A DNA stretch of 31,967 bases from a virus. The position numbers and the translations under genes were made by a program. The stretch lies in IMG/VR virus record IMGVR_UViG_3300025073_000126, positions 1-31,967 of that record; one strand, given 5' to 3'. Positions 17,378 through 24,507 of the stretch are shown piece after piece (positions within the stretch are counted from its first letter, which is position 1; each line of letters starts with the position of its first letter). Below the pieces are notes generated by a model that saw nothing but the letters and a program-made list of their open reading frames with translations, had not been told where the DNA came from and made no database searches.

Positions 17378-17565
17378 TAGATCCTCCCAATATAAAAAAT
17401 GACATTTTGTTTATCAATATATCTTTTAATAGTATTATCTTTTAGTAGTAGCCTACTCTCAATTCTCAAGCCCTTTCACGTATAGAACCGATTCTATTAT
17501 ATGATTTTTTTTTAAATAATTAGTAAATGATGAAGATACATCGTGTTCTAATGTCACTGAATCTG
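17378..17565. other. Intergenic space with AT-rich direct repeats
   Basis: This 188-bp space is the longest in the left half of the window that holds no gene I accept. On the minus strand it contains two near-identical stretches, TACTAAAAGATA and TACTATTAAAAGATA (about 17408-17440), and a T-rich run near 17510. A promoter for the 171-aa membrane protein may lie here, but no -35/-10 pair at proper spacing can be recognised. A 39-codon open frame is discussed among the rejected items. Confidence 0.3.
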
Positions 17566-18489
17566 TTAAATGATGCGCCTAGAACGGCAATGTCTTAAAC
17601 GTTGAAAAGCGGGGGCCCCACTAGAAAGGTTGCTATAAGTTCCATAACCGCGTGGTCCAGGACGAATACTATTCTTCATAAACTTCAAACGCTCTCTATA
17701 TGCAGTTAACCAATTACTATAATGAGTTTGTAAAAAGTCACCCAACTGTGGTGGTTGATAATTTAACCCACCATCAGAAATTGTAAAGTCTCTACCCTTT
17801 TCTATAATTGCCTGAGAAGCTAAGGCAAAAATATACGCTCCTTCGACAATTGCTTCAGAGAATAAAGTTTTAATAATTTGATCCGCAAATGTATAAGCCG
17901 TAAAGAAGGGCACCATATTAAATTCAGATAAAGCCATGCTTAAAAAGGCTACTAATGCTTCATCATCAAAAACATTACACGTTTCTGTTACTATTTCACC
18001 ATATCCATCTGTAATGAATGCTCCAAATCTATCTCTAGAAGGTTTAACACCTGTTGAATTGAGTCTAATTTTTAATAAATATAATAAATAATTTATTGTT
18101 GCTAATTCTTCTTGTGAAAAATCTAAAGAAACATCATCACCTAATGTAATCTGTCCGGGACCGGTATCTGCGGTCAAAGCGTTATCTGCTGTTACAACAG
18201 AAAATGAAAATGACACTTCAAATGGTGCATTATCAATATTTGCACTCCAGGTATCGACCCAATCATCAACTTCTGCATCAGCTTCTACAGTATAAGTATA
18301 TTGATAAAGACCAATGCTTACTCTTGATACATCTGTTGAGGTGGCAGATAATATTATAGAACCATTTGGATCTAAAATCTCTATTGTGGGTGAATCATCT
18401 GCATCAACTTCTTTTCCATTAGCATCATAATATTGAATTTGAAGAAGAACTTCTTGGCCCTGTACTGCTGCGTCTCTATTATTAGCCAT
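17566..18489 (-). CDS. Virion (neck/connector-type) protein with N-terminal Ig-like domain
   Basis: The 307-aa product has a beta-sandwich N-terminal domain (residues 1-105, 'EVLLQIQYYDANGKEVDADD', 'IGLYQYTYTV'), similar to macroglobulin/Ig-like modules, then a helical domain (about 120-270) and a basic tail ('RLRHCRSRRII'). In the helical part 'LNYQPPQLGDFLQTHYSNW' followed by a helix 'AYRERLKFMKNSIRPGPRG' resembles a region common to head-tail region proteins of large phages. The start follows an AAGGAG site and overlaps the upstream gene by 8 bp. A neck or head-tail joining role is inferred from the position between capsid and tail genes and from this likeness; no catalytic residues are visible. 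Confidence 0.5.
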   Translation of the reverse strand: MANNRDAAVQGQEVLLQIQYYDANGKEVDADDSPTIEILDPNGSIILSATSTDVSRVSIGLYQYTYTVEADAEVDDWVDTWSANIDNAPFEVSFSFSVVTADNALTADTGPGQITLGDDVSLDFSQEELATINYLLYLLKIRLNSTGVKPSRDRFGAFITDGYGEIVTETCNVFDDEALVAFLSMALSEFNMVPFFTAYTFADQIIKTLFSEAIVEGAYIFALASQAIIEKGRDFTISDGGLNYQPPQLGDFLQTHYSNWLTAYRERLKFMKNSIRPGPRGYGTYSNLSSGAPAFQRLRHCRSRRII

Positions 18490-18718
18490 TATAAACTCCT
18501 TGTTTACTGTATAGAAGCTTTTTGATTAATCTTATTTGATTATCAAATTTAGAAAAATCTGAATTAATATATTCTAAAGACAAGCGGGCAGCCATTTGGT
18601 TGTGATTATCTAATTTAAATTTACCATCATTATGCTTAATAGCTTTTCTAATTTCTAAACCTTTCATTGATAAAAAAGCAGCTAACGATAAGTCTGATAT
18701 AATGTATATATTATTCAT
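18482..18718 (-). CDS. Small conserved-type phage protein (DUF5659-like)
   Basis: A 78-aa alpha/beta protein. The N-terminal 'YIISDLSLAAFLSMKGLEIR' and the late 'SLEYINSDFSKFDNQIRLIK' match my memory of a small phage/bacterial family of unknown function (DUF5659-like: a 'sDl.lAAfL...G' opening, an 'F.f' strand, and a final helix with 'Y.ns....f...ir.LK.ll'). No function is known for it. It lies immediately upstream of, and overlapping by 8 bp, the Ig-like neck protein gene. Its ribosome site is weak (GTGAG). The family assignment is from memory of the pattern only and should be treated as tentative. Confidence 0.45.
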   Translation of the reverse strand: MNNIYIISDLSLAAFLSMKGLEIRKAIKHNDGKFKLDNHNQMAARLSLEYINSDFSKFDNQIRLIKKLLYSKQGVYNG

Positions 18719-18757
18719 GATGGGCTCACTTATCTAACATTAATTAATAGATTACTT

Positions 18758-19219
18758 TTATCTATGTGCTGAGCAAAAATCATGAGTTTTTGGAGCTTGT
18801 CGCTTGCACTGCTTCCCATTTTCTTTTGTAAACAAACATCTTTTAAATTCTGTAATGGTCGGAATCTCATCAAAATCTTCCATTATAATTGGAGAAAAGT
18901 TTTCTAAATCTTCATCTTCTTCCATAACAATAGGAGATGGAGCTTGTTCTTTTTTAAATTCTGGAGATGTATTTGATTCCGAATCTTGTAATTCTTCGAA
19001 GCCATAAATTTCAGCTCGACGCTGTTGTTCATTTGCCGCCTCAATATCATCTAAGTCTTTTTGAAATTCAAAAAAATCATTATAAGCAGCATCATATTCT
19101 TCTACATCTTTTTCAACCAATTGTATACCGCGTCGTCCAGAATCTTTTGGTAAAGGCACCTGCCTTTGAGGTTTACCCTCAATTAAAAACGTCCGCTGAA
19201 TTAGAAGATTCTTTCTCAT
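18758..19219 (-). CDS. Acidic protein with C-terminal Cys/His zinc-binding motif
   Basis: A 153-aa product from ATG 19219, chosen because GGAGG lies 6 bp upstream; a GTG two codons earlier would lie nearly on top of that site. The middle is strongly acidic and low in complexity ('EEDEDLENFSPIIMEDFDEI'), probably disordered. The end, 'CLFTKENGKQCKRQAPKTHD' then 'FCSAHR', has C128, C138, C149 and H152, a small CCCH zinc-binding unit of the kind found at the ends of many small phage and bacterial proteins. Role unknown; it may bind nucleic acid or protein. The first 41 bp overlap the end of the M15 peptidase gene, so the two are coupled. Confidence 0.5.
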   Translation of the reverse strand: MRKNLLIQRTFLIEGKPQRQVPLPKDSGRRGIQLVEKDVEEYDAAYNDFFEFQKDLDDIEAANEQQRRAEIYGFEELQDSESNTSPEFKKEQAPSPIVMEEDEDLENFSPIIMEDFDEIPTITEFKRCLFTKENGKQCKRQAPKTHDFCSAHR

Positions 19220-19907
19220 CTCCACCCTCCTTCATTTTTAAACCCCAATGCCACCATTCTTCTTTGTAATTCTCAAAACCTTCAGAAGATAAAGCATCTG
19301 CAAGAATTTTTCTATTCTGTTTGATATCTAAATCAATATCATCAGAATCTAATCTATCACTTTGATCCATATTAGCATTTCCATTTTTATCAAAACCCAT
19401 CTCTACTTCTTTATCTTTATATAAAAGAGTTAAGTCTACCGATCGGCCACTTCTATGATTTAAGTATGAAATATTATCTGAATCTAATTTAAGTTCTTCA
19501 TACCCTCCTGTATAAGTTTTTAATTTTTCACGCCAATCATCTGGATTAGTATCTTTCAATTCCCTCTCTTGTGTTTTAACTATTTTCTTCTGTTCATCAA
19601 GAGTTCTGTATCCATATAAAATTAAAAAATTATAACCATCAGGAAGAGTATCTTCGGCTTTTCTTAAAGATTCTAATACATCTGTAGCCAATTTTATATT
19701 TTTACCATCCACTAACCATCTGGCATCTATTTTAAATCCATGTTCTGAAACATCAACAAGAAAAGGGTCTTCATCGGAATCGCTAAACATTAGATCTAAA
19801 ACATCTAAACTTTCTTGATATAATCCTTGTTTTGATAAAATTGAAGCCAATGCAATTAGCCTTAGTCTCTTCAAATCATTAGGCGGACTTTTAACATTGA
19901 AAGGCAT
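19179..19907 (-). CDS. VanX-like D-Ala-D-Ala dipeptidase / M15 peptidase with N-terminal helical tag
   Basis: The 242-aa protein has the complete zinc site of M15D peptidases: 'NHRSGRSVDLTL' gives H151 and D158, and 'EEWWHWGL' gives the catalytic E217 and third ligand H220. Spacings H-x6-D and E-x2-H equal those of VanX (H116/D123 and E181/H184), and R101 in 'ILYGYRT' corresponds to VanX R71. The enzyme should cleave D-Ala-D-Ala or a related bond in peptidoglycan precursors or crosslinks; in a phage it may be the endolysin or a virion wall-degrading enzyme. The first 40 residues are extra relative to VanX and carry a helical-hairpin motif ('ALASILSKQGLYQESLDVLD') shared with the neighbouring kinase-like proteins. 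No signal peptide. Good AGGAG site. Confidence 0.75.
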   Translation of the reverse strand: MPFNVKSPPNDLKRLRLIALASILSKQGLYQESLDVLDLMFSDSDEDPFLVDVSEHGFKIDARWLVDGKNIKLATDVLESLRKAEDTLPDGYNFLILYGYRTLDEQKKIVKTQERELKDTNPDDWREKLKTYTGGYEELKLDSDNISYLNHRSGRSVDLTLLYKDKEVEMGFDKNGNANMDQSDRLDSDDIDLDIKQNRKILADALSSEGFENYKEEWWHWGLKMKEGGDEKESSNSADVFN

Positions 19908-19992
19908 TAATTACTCCTATACAATATGACTATTAATATTAATATTATGAAATATGATGAGAGTATTATCCAACATATTAATGGGAAAGCGC

Positions 19993-20841
19993 ATGATTCA
20001 TTCAAAACTAAATACGTTATCCAAAATTTTACGGGCTCAAGAATTAAATGATGAAGCAAAGGCAATAGATAATCTTTTTAATAATTTTGGCGAAGAAACT
20101 GACGAAACCCTTTCTGCTATAAATTGGGAACAAGAGTTAAATCAAAAACCATTTGCCGGAGATATTGATCCAGAAGAGGCAAGTTTTTTTGGATTATCTA
20201 ACTCTCTATTGTATGAACTAAATAAAAAGCCATTTACAGATACAAATACATATGATATTAAAAACATCAAAAAGTCCTTGATAGATTTAGGATTAAAAGA
20301 GAGTGGAAGTGGCTACTTTCGAATAGTATATTCTTTACCAAGTAGTGAAGATTTTGTTTTAAAAATATCAAAAAGTGGCGAATCTGGCATTAAAATGAAT
20401 AAAGATGAGTTCTACCTTCAGCAAGAATTTAGCGGTTTATTTCCAAAAGTTTATGCTCATTCAGATTCCTTTTCATGGATTATTATAGAATCAGCAAATG
20501 TTATAAAATTTAATTCTGAAATAAATAAATTTTTTCCAAAAATAGCTGCGTTTATAGATCAACAAAACTCTGATGATTCACCACTTGTTACGGATATATT
20601 TAGTATATTTAATAGATATGATCTGCTACCTATAGCAAACTTATTACACTGCACTGAAACAGAAGTTAAAGCGGTTCTTAAGAGCGATCCTTTATTTTTA
20701 AGATTATTAAAAGTTTCAAATAAAACAGGGCTAAGCATAGATGAGATTCGCCAGGATAACGTTGGAACTTCTAAAATAACTGGCGAATTTATGATATTAG
20801 ATGCTTCTATCTTCGATGAACCACATAAAGGATTATTTTAA
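19993..20841 (+). CDS. Kinase-like fold protein, paralogue 1 (plus strand)
   Basis: The 282-aa product from ATG 19993 aligns end to end with the next gene. The earlier ATG at 19954 would add 13 residues with no match in the paralogue and no ribosome site. The N-terminal tag 'LNTLSKILRAQELNDEAKAI' precedes a kinase-like domain: a Gly-poor loop 'GSGYFRIVYSLP', a Lys strand 'FVLKISK', a Glu-rich helix 'DEFYLQQEFSGLFPKVYAH', a hinge 'FSWIIIESANVI', a catalytic-type loop 'EIRQDNVG' and a DFG-like 'ILDAS'. The Asp expected at the catalytic loop is Glu, so activity is uncertain; pseudokinase or small-molecule kinase-like (aminoglycoside phosphotransferase-type) are both open. It is one of two genes transcribed opposite to all others. 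Confidence 0.55.
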   Translation: MIHSKLNTLSKILRAQELNDEAKAIDNLFNNFGEETDETLSAINWEQELNQKPFAGDIDPEEASFFGLSNSLLYELNKKPFTDTNTYDIKNIKKSLIDLGLKESGSGYFRIVYSLPSSEDFVLKISKSGESGIKMNKDEFYLQQEFSGLFPKVYAHSDSFSWIIIESANVIKFNSEINKFFPKIAAFIDQQNSDDSPLVTDIFSIFNRYDLLPIANLLHCTETEVKAVLKSDPLFLRLLKVSNKTGLSIDEIRQDNVGTSKITGEFMILDASIFDEPHKGLF

Positions 20842-20863
20842 ATCTTTTTATTAAGAGGACCGT

Positions 20864-21661
20864 ATGTTTACTTCAAAGCTTAAAATATTATCTAATCTTC
20901 TACGTGCTCAAGAATTAAATGATGAAGCAAAAGAAGTAGATGATTTATCTATTATTGATTGGGAAAAAGAATTAGGACAGAAACCGCTTTCAGATACACA
21001 AGAAGAAGAAGAATTTCTGGGACTTACCTCTGGGTTATTAGATAAATTAAATAATGAATTACAAAATAAATCTACTCTAAGAGCCGTAAATGATTATCTA
21101 AAGTCTCTTGGATTTAAATATATTAGTGAAGGTGCGTTTAGAGCTGTTTATAGTTTACCAAATAATGATGCTTTTGTATTAAAAGTTTCCAAAAGCTCCC
21201 TTTATTATGATATGAATGAAAATGAGTTTAAACTACAGCAAGAATTTAGCGGTCTATTTCCAAAGGTTTACGCTCATTCTAAGGATTTCTTTTGGATTAT
21301 GGTTGAAGCAGTAAATGTTATAACTAACGATGAAGATATAGACCGATTCTTTCCTATATTAACTTCTTATTTAGACGAGAAATATCCCTTGGAACAACAA
21401 GCGCTTTATATTGAAAAAAAACCATTAATAGCAAATATACTTGCATATAGTTATAATTCTATATATACAGCACAATTACTACGATGCGAAAAAGATGATG
21501 TCATAAATATTTTAAGAATGGATCCACTATTTTCTAGATTATTAGATTTGAGAGAAAAAATAGGTATGACTTTAAGTGAAATTAGAAAAGGAAATGTAGG
21601 CACATCGAAAGTCACAGGAGAATTTAGAATAATAGATGCATCCGTAAGCCAAATGCTTTAA
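20864..21661 (+). CDS. Kinase-like fold protein, paralogue 2 (plus strand)
   Basis: This 265-aa protein follows its paralogue by 22 bp and has a strong AGAGGA ribosome site. Matches include the N-terminal tag 'KILSNLLRAQELNDEAKEVD', 'GAFRAVYSLPNNDAFVLKVS' (nucleotide-loop and Lys strand), 'NEFKLQQEFSGLFPKVYAHS', the hinge 'FFWIMVEAVNVI', and the C-terminal 'EIRKGNVGTSK' then 'FRIIDAS'. As in the first copy, Glu stands where kinases have the catalytic-loop Asp, while the Asn and the metal-binding Asp are kept. Divergence is greatest in the helical insert (about residues 150-230). The end of the gene meets the end of the convergent ART-like gene with only 5 bp between. Substrate unknown. Confidence 0.55.
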   Translation: MFTSKLKILSNLLRAQELNDEAKEVDDLSIIDWEKELGQKPLSDTQEEEEFLGLTSGLLDKLNNELQNKSTLRAVNDYLKSLGFKYISEGAFRAVYSLPNNDAFVLKVSKSSLYYDMNENEFKLQQEFSGLFPKVYAHSKDFFWIMVEAVNVITNDEDIDRFFPILTSYLDEKYPLEQQALYIEKKPLIANILAYSYNSIYTAQLLRCEKDDVINILRMDPLFSRLLDLREKIGMTLSEIRKGNVGTSKVTGEFRIIDASVSQML

Positions 21662-21666
21662 TATAA

Positions 21667-22596
21667 TTAAATCGTATCTATATCTTCTTCGTGCTCTAAA
21701 TCCTTCCACCAATCCTCTTTGATACTTTTATCATATTTACTCTCAGAAGGATTAAAAGCTCCTCCTCTTCTGTAAAAAACTAATGGTTTATATATCAGAA
21801 CTTTATGATTCATATCTTTAATAATCCAATCCAAAATTCCGCAAAAATTAGAATATGATTGGGCGAGGCATAAATCCTGATATCCTCCAGACATGTAAAT
21901 ATTGACATTTTCATTATCAATTAAAATATCTGAAACTATTTTTTCAAAAACATCTTTTCCCATCTCTGTATCAAGAGAATGCTTGGTATTCTGTTCTAAA
22001 AAATCTCTTAATTCTATATATTTATCATGACTTGGGTTTTTTTTGATAAAACGATCATTTCTATAATCATAAGAATAAAAAAAATTTGTTATTACAAGAT
22101 CAAATTTTGAAATATTAGATTTTACTACATTAACATAATTGCCGAATTCCTCTTGGGAAAGTTCCAAAGAGCAGTCTGGATGTATTAAGATTAACATATT
22201 TTTAATATTATTTGAACAAGTCAATAATTTTAAAACATCTTTATATCCATTTAAGTTATATTTTTTAAGTGAATCATATAGGCTTATAACTTTATTACTA
22301 TATGAAGATAATTTAACTCTCAGAAATTCTGAATCTGCTGTAGAATTATTATATTTAGCTATTCCCACTAAAGTGGCTTTTAATAATTCTTTGCCTGTAT
22401 ATTTATATTCACCGGGATTATCTGCATCTTTAAACATATCATCAGGAATTAAACAAAGAAAAACGCCATAATCTTCTCCATGGTAAACAGAGGAGGTTAT
22501 GGCGTGATCAATTGCAAACTTACGATTTTTAGTTAAATAATCTCCGGGTCGAATATTGTCTGCTGTAATTGGCATAGCACGATAAAATCGATTCAT
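21667..22596 (-). CDS. ADP-ribosyltransferase-like domain fused to an alpha/beta (isochorismatase-like?) domain
   Basis: The 309-aa product starts at ATG 22596 behind GGGAG; the TTG one codon earlier is less likely. Residues 1-80 ('FYRAMPITADNIRPGDYLTK', 'FAIDHAITSS', 'YGVFLCLIPDDMF', 'GEYKYTG') follow the layout of compact ART domains in phage polyvalent proteins: R6 in the first strand, a 'GD.lT....fA..HA' segment, then strands before a Glu/Tyr-rich loop. The C-terminal 175 residues form an alternating alpha/beta domain, with 'NMLILIHPDCSLE' (131-145), 'FDLVITNFFYSYD' (165-177) and 'VNIYMSGGYQDLCLAQ' (231-246). The last strand-turn-Cys pattern (C243) recalls isochorismatase/nicotinamidase folds. 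The ART call is moderate, the second domain is a guess. It converges with the kinase-like pair. Confidence 0.5.
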   Translation of the reverse strand: MNRFYRAMPITADNIRPGDYLTKNRKFAIDHAITSSVYHGEDYGVFLCLIPDDMFKDADNPGEYKYTGKELLKATLVGIAKYNNSTADSEFLRVKLSSYSNKVISLYDSLKKYNLNGYKDVLKLLTCSNNIKNMLILIHPDCSLELSQEEFGNYVNVVKSNISKFDLVITNFFYSYDYRNDRFIKKNPSHDKYIELRDFLEQNTKHSLDTEMGKDVFEKIVSDILIDNENVNIYMSGGYQDLCLAQSYSNFCGILDWIIKDMNHKVLIYKPLVFYRRGGAFNPSESKYDKSIKEDWWKDLEHEEDIDTI

Positions 22597-22603
22597 CAAA
22601 TTT

Positions 22604-22620
22604 CTCCCATCTAATGGGAG
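22604..22620 (-). promoter_or_regulatory. Hairpin covering the ribosome-binding site of the ART-like gene
   Basis: A perfect 7-bp inverted repeat (CTCCCAT / ATGGGAG, arms 22604-22610 and 22614-22620) with a 3-base loop lies in the mRNA leader. Its 3' arm on the transcript contains the GGGAG that should bind 16S rRNA 7 bp before ATG 22596. When folded, the hairpin would hide the site and reduce translation. No poly-U follows, so it is not a typical terminator. Confidence 0.45.
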
Positions 22621-22657
22621 CGCTAAATATTAATATGTTTGCTTCTATAAATCCACA

Positions 22658-23971
22658 TTAAACGGTAAAGACTCTGTCAAGTATTTTACCTATTTTACGA
22701 GTATACCAATCCAAATTAAATAATACATCTAGATCTTCTTTATTTAAATATTTTTTTAAATCTGATGATTCAAGTACTACATCATATAGTAGGCGACTTT
22801 CTGACCAAGATTTAGCTGCACAATTTTGAACCAAAGTATATGCCTCTTCGCGAGATAGTCCTTTTTCTACTAACGCTAACATTATACGTTGAGCTACAAA
22901 GGCGCCACCAGTCAGTTCTATATTTTTAAGCATATTATTAGGTAGGATTTGCAATCCAGATAAGATCTCATTTAATCTCTCTAACATAAAGTGTACCGTA
23001 ACCGTAGCATCTGGGCCTATAACCCGTTCCACTGAAGAATGAGAAATGTCTCGCTCATGCCATAATACCACATTTTCCATTGCAGAATCTGCATAACCAC
23101 GGACAAGTCTGGCTAACCCACAAAGATTTTCACTAAGAATAGGATTTCTCTTATGAGGCATCGCAGAGCTACCCTTTTGGCCATCAGAAAATGGCTCCAT
23201 TACTTCCATAATTTCTGTGCGTTGAAGATTACGAATTTCAACCACAATTTTTTCAATTGAAGTTGCTAACAACGCGAGACAATGAAAATAGTGAGCATGA
23301 AGATCTCTTTGAATGATTTGATTTGAAATTGGAGAAGGAGTTAACCCCAAGTGTTGACAAACGTATTCCTCTATTCTTGGATCTAGATGAGCAAATGTTC
23401 CAACTACACCGGACAATTTACCAACAGCAACTTCTTTTGTGGCCCGAGACAATCTCTCTTTATCTCTCCGTAATTGATCCCATAATATAGCCATCTTCAT
23501 TCCGAAGGTTGTTGGTTCAGCATGGATTCCGTGACTACGACCCATACATAAAGTAAAAGCATGTTTATGAGACAACGCTTCTAATATTTGTAATACATTA
23601 TTTAAAGAATTTAATATTAATTCTCCAGACTCTTTTAGTTGTATTGCAAAAGCTGTGTCTAATACATCACTGCTTGTCATTCCTTTATGTAGATATCGGG
23701 CCGATTCTCCAATAGTTTCGTTTATCATAGTTAAAAAAGCAATAACATCATGCTTTGTTGTATTTTCAATTTCGATAATACGTTCTACAGGAAACTTATC
23801 TGGCAATAAACATTTTGAACCCAAACGACAAGCTGCCGCAATTCCATCTGGGATTTCTTTAATTTCTTCCATTGCTTCGCATGCCAATAATTCAATCTCC
23901 AGCATGATACTGTATTTGCGTTGATCTGACCAAATAGCAATAGCTTCTGGTTTTGCATATCGATAAATCAT
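22658..23971 (-). CDS. purB: Adenylosuccinate lyase
   Basis: This 437-aa enzyme aligns over its full length with B. subtilis-type PurB (431 aa), from the N-terminal 'MIYRYAKPEAIAIWSDQRKY' to the C-terminal helix. PurB catalyses two fumarate-releasing steps of purine synthesis: SAICAR to AICAR, and adenylosuccinate to AMP. Catalytic elements are intact: H74 in 'TTKHDVIAF', H147 in 'GRSHGIHAEPT', and the flexible signature loop 'GSSAMPHKRNP' (267-277) with the catalytic Ser. Further conserved blocks are 'GKLSGVVGTFAHLDP', 'QIIQRDLHAHY' and 'LWHERDISHSS'. The gene has a strong AAAGGAG site and sits 9 bp after the small 83-aa gene. A complete copy in a phage structural region is unusual and suggests boosting of adenine nucleotide supply during infection. 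Confidence 0.93.
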   Translation of the reverse strand: MIYRYAKPEAIAIWSDQRKYSIMLEIELLACEAMEEIKEIPDGIAAACRLGSKCLLPDKFPVERIIEIENTTKHDVIAFLTMINETIGESARYLHKGMTSSDVLDTAFAIQLKESGELILNSLNNVLQILEALSHKHAFTLCMGRSHGIHAEPTTFGMKMAILWDQLRRDKERLSRATKEVAVGKLSGVVGTFAHLDPRIEEYVCQHLGLTPSPISNQIIQRDLHAHYFHCLALLATSIEKIVVEIRNLQRTEIMEVMEPFSDGQKGSSAMPHKRNPILSENLCGLARLVRGYADSAMENVVLWHERDISHSSVERVIGPDATVTVHFMLERLNEILSGLQILPNNMLKNIELTGGAFVAQRIMLALVEKGLSREEAYTLVQNCAAKSWSESRLLYDVVLESSDLKKYLNKEDLDVLFNLDWYTRKIGKILDRVFTV

Positions 23972-23980
23972 AATGCTCCT

Positions 23981-24232
23981 TTATACAAATAGATCCATAT
24001 TATGAATAATTATTTCTTGTACTTTTTTTGATAATACATCAAATACTTCAGATATTTGATATGGTTCATATTCGTGCATCTCATCAGACCAAATCCATAA
24101 TGTAACTTTGCTATTTACAATACAAAATTTTACACATTCGCTTTGGTCGAGAAGGCGATATTTTCCAATATCATAACCAATTGCCTCAAAATCATCACAC
24201 AATTGTTTATATTCAGAAAACCAAAAATTCAT
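23981..24232 (-). CDS. Small hypothetical protein (83 aa) upstream of purB
   Basis: An acidic, aromatic-rich alpha/beta protein with two Cys residues ('YRLLDQSECVKFCIVNSKVT') and three Trp residues ('VTLWIWSDEMHEYEPYQISE'), ending in a helix. No domain is recognised and no membrane segment or signal peptide is visible. The start follows an AAGGA site. It lies 9 bp upstream of purB in the same direction, so the two are probably cotranscribed; whether it has a part in nucleotide metabolism is unknown. Confidence 0.5.
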   Translation of the reverse strand: MNFWFSEYKQLCDDFEAIGYDIGKYRLLDQSECVKFCIVNSKVTLWIWSDEMHEYEPYQISEVFDVLSKKVQEIIIHNMDLFV

Positions 24233-24241
24233 TTATAATCC

Positions 24242-24412
24242 TTATAAATCTTCTTGAAATATATAATCTTTCCAAGGTCTAATAATAATTCTCCACGCAT
24301 CTTTATAAAAGTCACTAATAAAGTTTTGAATATCTGAATCTAAATCCATTATTTTATCAGTTAATCGATGATTTTTCTTAAATCTGTTCCAGAACAATCT
24401 ATATCTAGTAAA
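24242..24412 (-). pseudogene. Possible gene remnant or very small gene
   Basis: A minus-strand frame is open for 57 codons from a TGA at 24413-24415 to a TAA at 24242. The translation looks protein-like (aromatic and charged, 'WNRFKKNHRLTDKMDLDSDI', then 'FISDFYKDAWRIIIRPWKDY'). The only ATG (24349) would give 35 aa and has no ribosome site. The frames just upstream also look coding-like in short pieces. I read this as either the decayed end of a gene or a tiny gene with an unrecognised start. Confidence 0.3.
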
Positions 24413-24507
24413 TCAATTGCCCAAAATAGACGGCAAACCACCTATATGGAATATACCGGACGGGGGATCTTGGTTCAAGATTATATGAATTAGAAAGGTA
24501 AGAAAAA

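Noticed and set aside
17459-17578. 39-codon minus-strand open frame with a protein-like translation ending in 'YVKGLEN'
   Set aside because: No ATG; the only GTG lacks a ribosome site, and the frame begins right after a TAG. Possibly an old gene end, but not enough to call.
17571-17640. Frameshift at the end of the Ig-like neck protein (basic, odd C-terminus)
   Set aside because: The Arg-rich end is plausible for a connector protein, and the alternative frame meets a stop at once.
19908-19953. AT-rich palindrome ATTAATATTAAT between the divergent M15 and kinase-like genes, as an operator
   Set aside because: Expected by chance in such AT-rich DNA; no second copy with fixed spacing and no regulator next to it.
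19954-19992. Longer N-terminus for the first kinase-like protein from ATG 19954
   Set aside because: The extra 13 residues have no equivalent in the paralogue, and no ribosome site precedes that ATG; 19993 fits the alignment, although its own site is also weak.
24413-24490. tRNA-like 'GGTTCAAGA' with a short hairpin ATCTTG-GTT-CAAGAT near 24467-24481
   Set aside because: The T-arm stem does not pair around the loop, and no acceptor or anticodon arm fits. The hairpin lacks a poly-U tail on either strand.
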